Source of the DNA: Candidatus Omnitrophota bacterium
GTDB lineage: Bacteria > Omnitrophota > Gorgyraeia > Gygaellales > Profunditerraquicolaceae
Assembly (NCBI GenBank): GCA_028715095.1
Contig: JAQUSM010000037.1
Location: 1 to 8,519, forward strand
Direction: 5' to 3'
DNA: 8,519 nucleotides
A program made the position numbers and the translations under genes. Below the pieces are notes generated by a model that worked only from the letters and a program-made list of their open reading frames with translations, was not told where the DNA came from and did not search any database. The number at the start of each line of letters is the position of its first letter. Positions within the stretch are counted from its first letter, which is position 1. Positions 7,289 to 8,519 of the stretch are shown in pieces.

Positions 7289-8116
7289 CTATGGCTGGAC
7301 TATCTCCAACCCCATTATATTATCGATCTTGAACATACGCTCCTCTTGTTTCAAACAACAGAAGCCGATCAAATATTTATTTTTACCATTCTGCAGGATT
7401 TGCCTGGGGATTACCTCCCTTAAAGAAATACCTGCATCTTTTGTAGACAGATACTTTATCTTTAAATGTGCCTTTAAATTAATCGCTTTCTCAACCTGAG
7501 ATATTTTTAAGAAAGCAGGACTTCCCAAAAAGACCGGATTAAAAGCAAAAAGGCTGGAGAAATCGGCAAACCCCGTAATTCCTTTTTCCAGGCACATATC
7601 TTTGAACCTATTAAAAACTTCCCAGGCCATTTCCACATCGGTAAAAGCCCGGTGCTGCTGCTTAACCTTCAACCCTAATTTACCGGCAATAAACCAAAGC
7701 GCATAACGTTCTTGATTTGGCATAAGGCGCCTTGCCATGGTCAATATATCAAAGCTAATCTGCCCGCCTAATGCCGGCAGGCCGCTGATCTTTAATTCAT
7801 TATCCAGAAAACTCAAGTCAAATTCTGCATTATAGGAACAAAGGCAGCTGCCCTGAATAAAATCCAGGAATTTAGGCAGTATTATCCCTATACCAGGGGC
7901 ATCCTTAAGCATTTCCGGGGTGATTTTATTTACCGCAAAAGCTTCCGGAGAGATTTCTCTGCCCGGATTGACTAAAGTGTCAAATTTCGCAATCCTCTCT
8001 TTGCCTTTAACCCTTAAGCCGGCCAATTCAACTATACGGTCTCCGGAATCTGGATTAAGACCGGTAGTCTCGGTATCAAATATGGTAAATTCTACTTCAT
8101 CAATATGTTTAAACAT
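7289..8116 (-). CDS. DEDDh 3'-5' exonuclease (DnaQ/RNase T type) fused to a WYL-like domain
   Basis: A 275-residue cytoplasmic protein. Residues 8-172 form a DnaQ-type exonuclease with all five metal or catalytic positions: D14 and E16 in FDTETTG, D100 in SYNAEFD, and H155 plus D160 in HRAFTD. It should remove nucleotides from 3' ends of DNA or RNA. Residues about 207-272 resemble a WYL domain: AINLKAHLKIKY, then SLREVIP, NKYLIGFCC in the WYL position, and ERMFKIDNI, where R260 matches the conserved Arg that binds ligands in WYL regulators. WYL domains usually sense nucleic-acid-like ligands in transcription factors and defence proteins; a nuclease pairing implies regulated cleavage or substrate binding, which is inference. 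Its ATG overlaps the upstream gene by 8 nt (ATGTTTAA) without a good Shine-Dalgarno. It could alternatively be a polymerase-III-epsilon-like proofreading paralogue. Exonuclease call is firm, WYL call moderate. Confidence 0.88.
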   Translation of the reverse strand: MFKHIDEVEFTIFDTETTGLNPDSGDRIVELAGLRVKGKERIAKFDTLVNPGREISPEAFAVNKITPEMLKDAPGIGIILPKFLDFIQGSCLCSYNAEFDLSFLDNELKISGLPALGGQISFDILTMARRLMPNQERYALWFIAGKLGLKVKQQHRAFTDVEMAWEVFNRFKDMCLEKGITGFADFSSLFAFNPVFLGSPAFLKISQVEKAINLKAHLKIKYLSTKDAGISLREVIPRQILQNGKNKYLIGFCCLKQEERMFKIDNIMGLEIVQP

Positions 8117-8519
8117 CCCTGGTCGCGATATAGGCAGAAATCAAGCGCTCCGGCTTATAAGAAAGTTTTACTTTCTTCAGGTTATCCAGTCCCGAATCAT
8201 CCATAATATTAATATATTTGTAATCTTTTAATTCCTCGCTGAAACGGCGGAATATAAATTGCGCCAGACCCTTGATAGAAAGATCTGTAATCTCATAGAG
8301 TATGCAAAATGTATCTTTATTTAATTTATAACCCAGAGTAAATCCTTTGATCTGCTTATCAATCTTAACTACTATACCCTTTAAACCAAGCTGCTTACAA
8401 TTATCCAATGCTTCTTTTATTACTTTTCGGTTATCCTCTAACATGCCGCAATAAATATCATCATTACAATGCGCCTTACGTTCTTTTACCCAATCATTAA
8501 ATAAGCCTAAACAGCCGAT
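8109..8519 (-). CDS. DUF2156 / LPG-synthase C-terminal domain protein (5' end cut by window edge)
   Basis: The visible 136 codons are the C-terminal part of a GNAT-like DUF2156 protein (phosphatidylglycerol lysyltransferase C-terminal domain family). The frame stays open upstream of the internal ATG at 8444 to base 8519, and the 25 residues there (LFNDWVKERKAHC region) continue the family pattern, so the true start lies outside the window. Recognisable elements are YCGMLEDNRKVI, the LGLKGIVVKIDKQIKGFTLG strand pair, ILYEITDLSIKGLAQF, YINIMDDSGL and LKKVKLSYKP, the last being characteristic of the family C-terminus. Characterised relatives move an amino acid from aminoacyl-tRNA to a lipid; many bacterial members are only annotated by domain. 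No membrane segment is seen in this part. It overlaps the exonuclease start by 8 nt, so it is the upstream partner in the operon. Function is unresolved. Confidence 0.85.
   Translation of the reverse strand: MGCLGLFNDWVKERKAHCNDDIYCGMLEDNRKVIKEALDNCKQLGLKGIVVKIDKQIKGFTLGYKLNKDTFCILYEITDLSIKGLAQFIFRRFSEELKDYKYINIMDDSGLDNLKKVKLSYKPERLISAYIATRDV

Noticed and set aside
7289..8116. Defence-island interpretation based on the nuclease–WYL pairing
   Set aside because: Neighbouring genes are housekeeping, envelope and repair types, with no restriction, CRISPR, toxin or phage gene in the window.
8109..8444. Start of the DUF2156 gene at the ATG at 8444
   Set aside because: The frame stays open to base 8519 and the extra upstream residues continue the family pattern, so the ATG is an internal methionine.

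Overview
The window is a single-direction block of nine protein genes, all on the minus strand, with almost no non-coding DNA. Reading downstream from the right edge, the order is: a DUF2156 / LPG-synthase C-terminal protein (cut at the right edge), a DnaQ-like exonuclease with a WYL-like tail, a large PilZ–membrane–coiled-coil–(alpha/alpha)6 protein, an endonuclease III-like DNA glycosylase, an M20 metallopeptidase, a PAC2 family protein, a YihX-like HAD phosphatase, a GT4 glycosyltransferase, and a WecA/MraY-type polyprenyl-phosphate sugar-1-phosphate transferase (cut at the left edge). Junctions range from an 11-nt overlap to a 37-nt gap, and no terminator or promoter is visible. It therefore looks like the interior of one long operon. 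No RNA genes, mobile elements, CRISPR or stretches over 300 bases without a gene were seen.

Organism: the moderately AT-rich DNA, the Gram-negative-style inner-membrane and envelope genes, the PilZ domain, the PAC2 protein in a bacterium and the packing of unrelated short genes resemble uncultivated lineages such as Candidatus Omnitrophota (OP3) or relatives. This is inference from gene style only; there is no marker gene in the window.

Region by region: 7289-8519 holds the DUF2156 acyltransferase-like tail and the exonuclease-WYL gene. 5338-7272 holds the PilZ/glycosidase-like protein, the most unusual gene here. 4685-5338 is a base-excision repair glycosylase whose usual fourth Fe-S cysteine is replaced by the stop codon. 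2559-4695 carries the peptidase and PAC2 protein. 1-2555 carries sugar-phosphate and glycan genes (YihX-like phosphatase, GT4 transferase, polyprenyl-phosphate transferase).

How they may work together: the left third could initiate and extend a lipid-linked surface glycan. The PilZ protein has the layout expected for c-di-GMP signalling from the cytoplasm to an extracytoplasmic glycan-processing domain. The two DNA-processing genes have no obvious link to this and may share the operon only for expression. The functional link between the PilZ protein and the glycan genes is a hypothesis.
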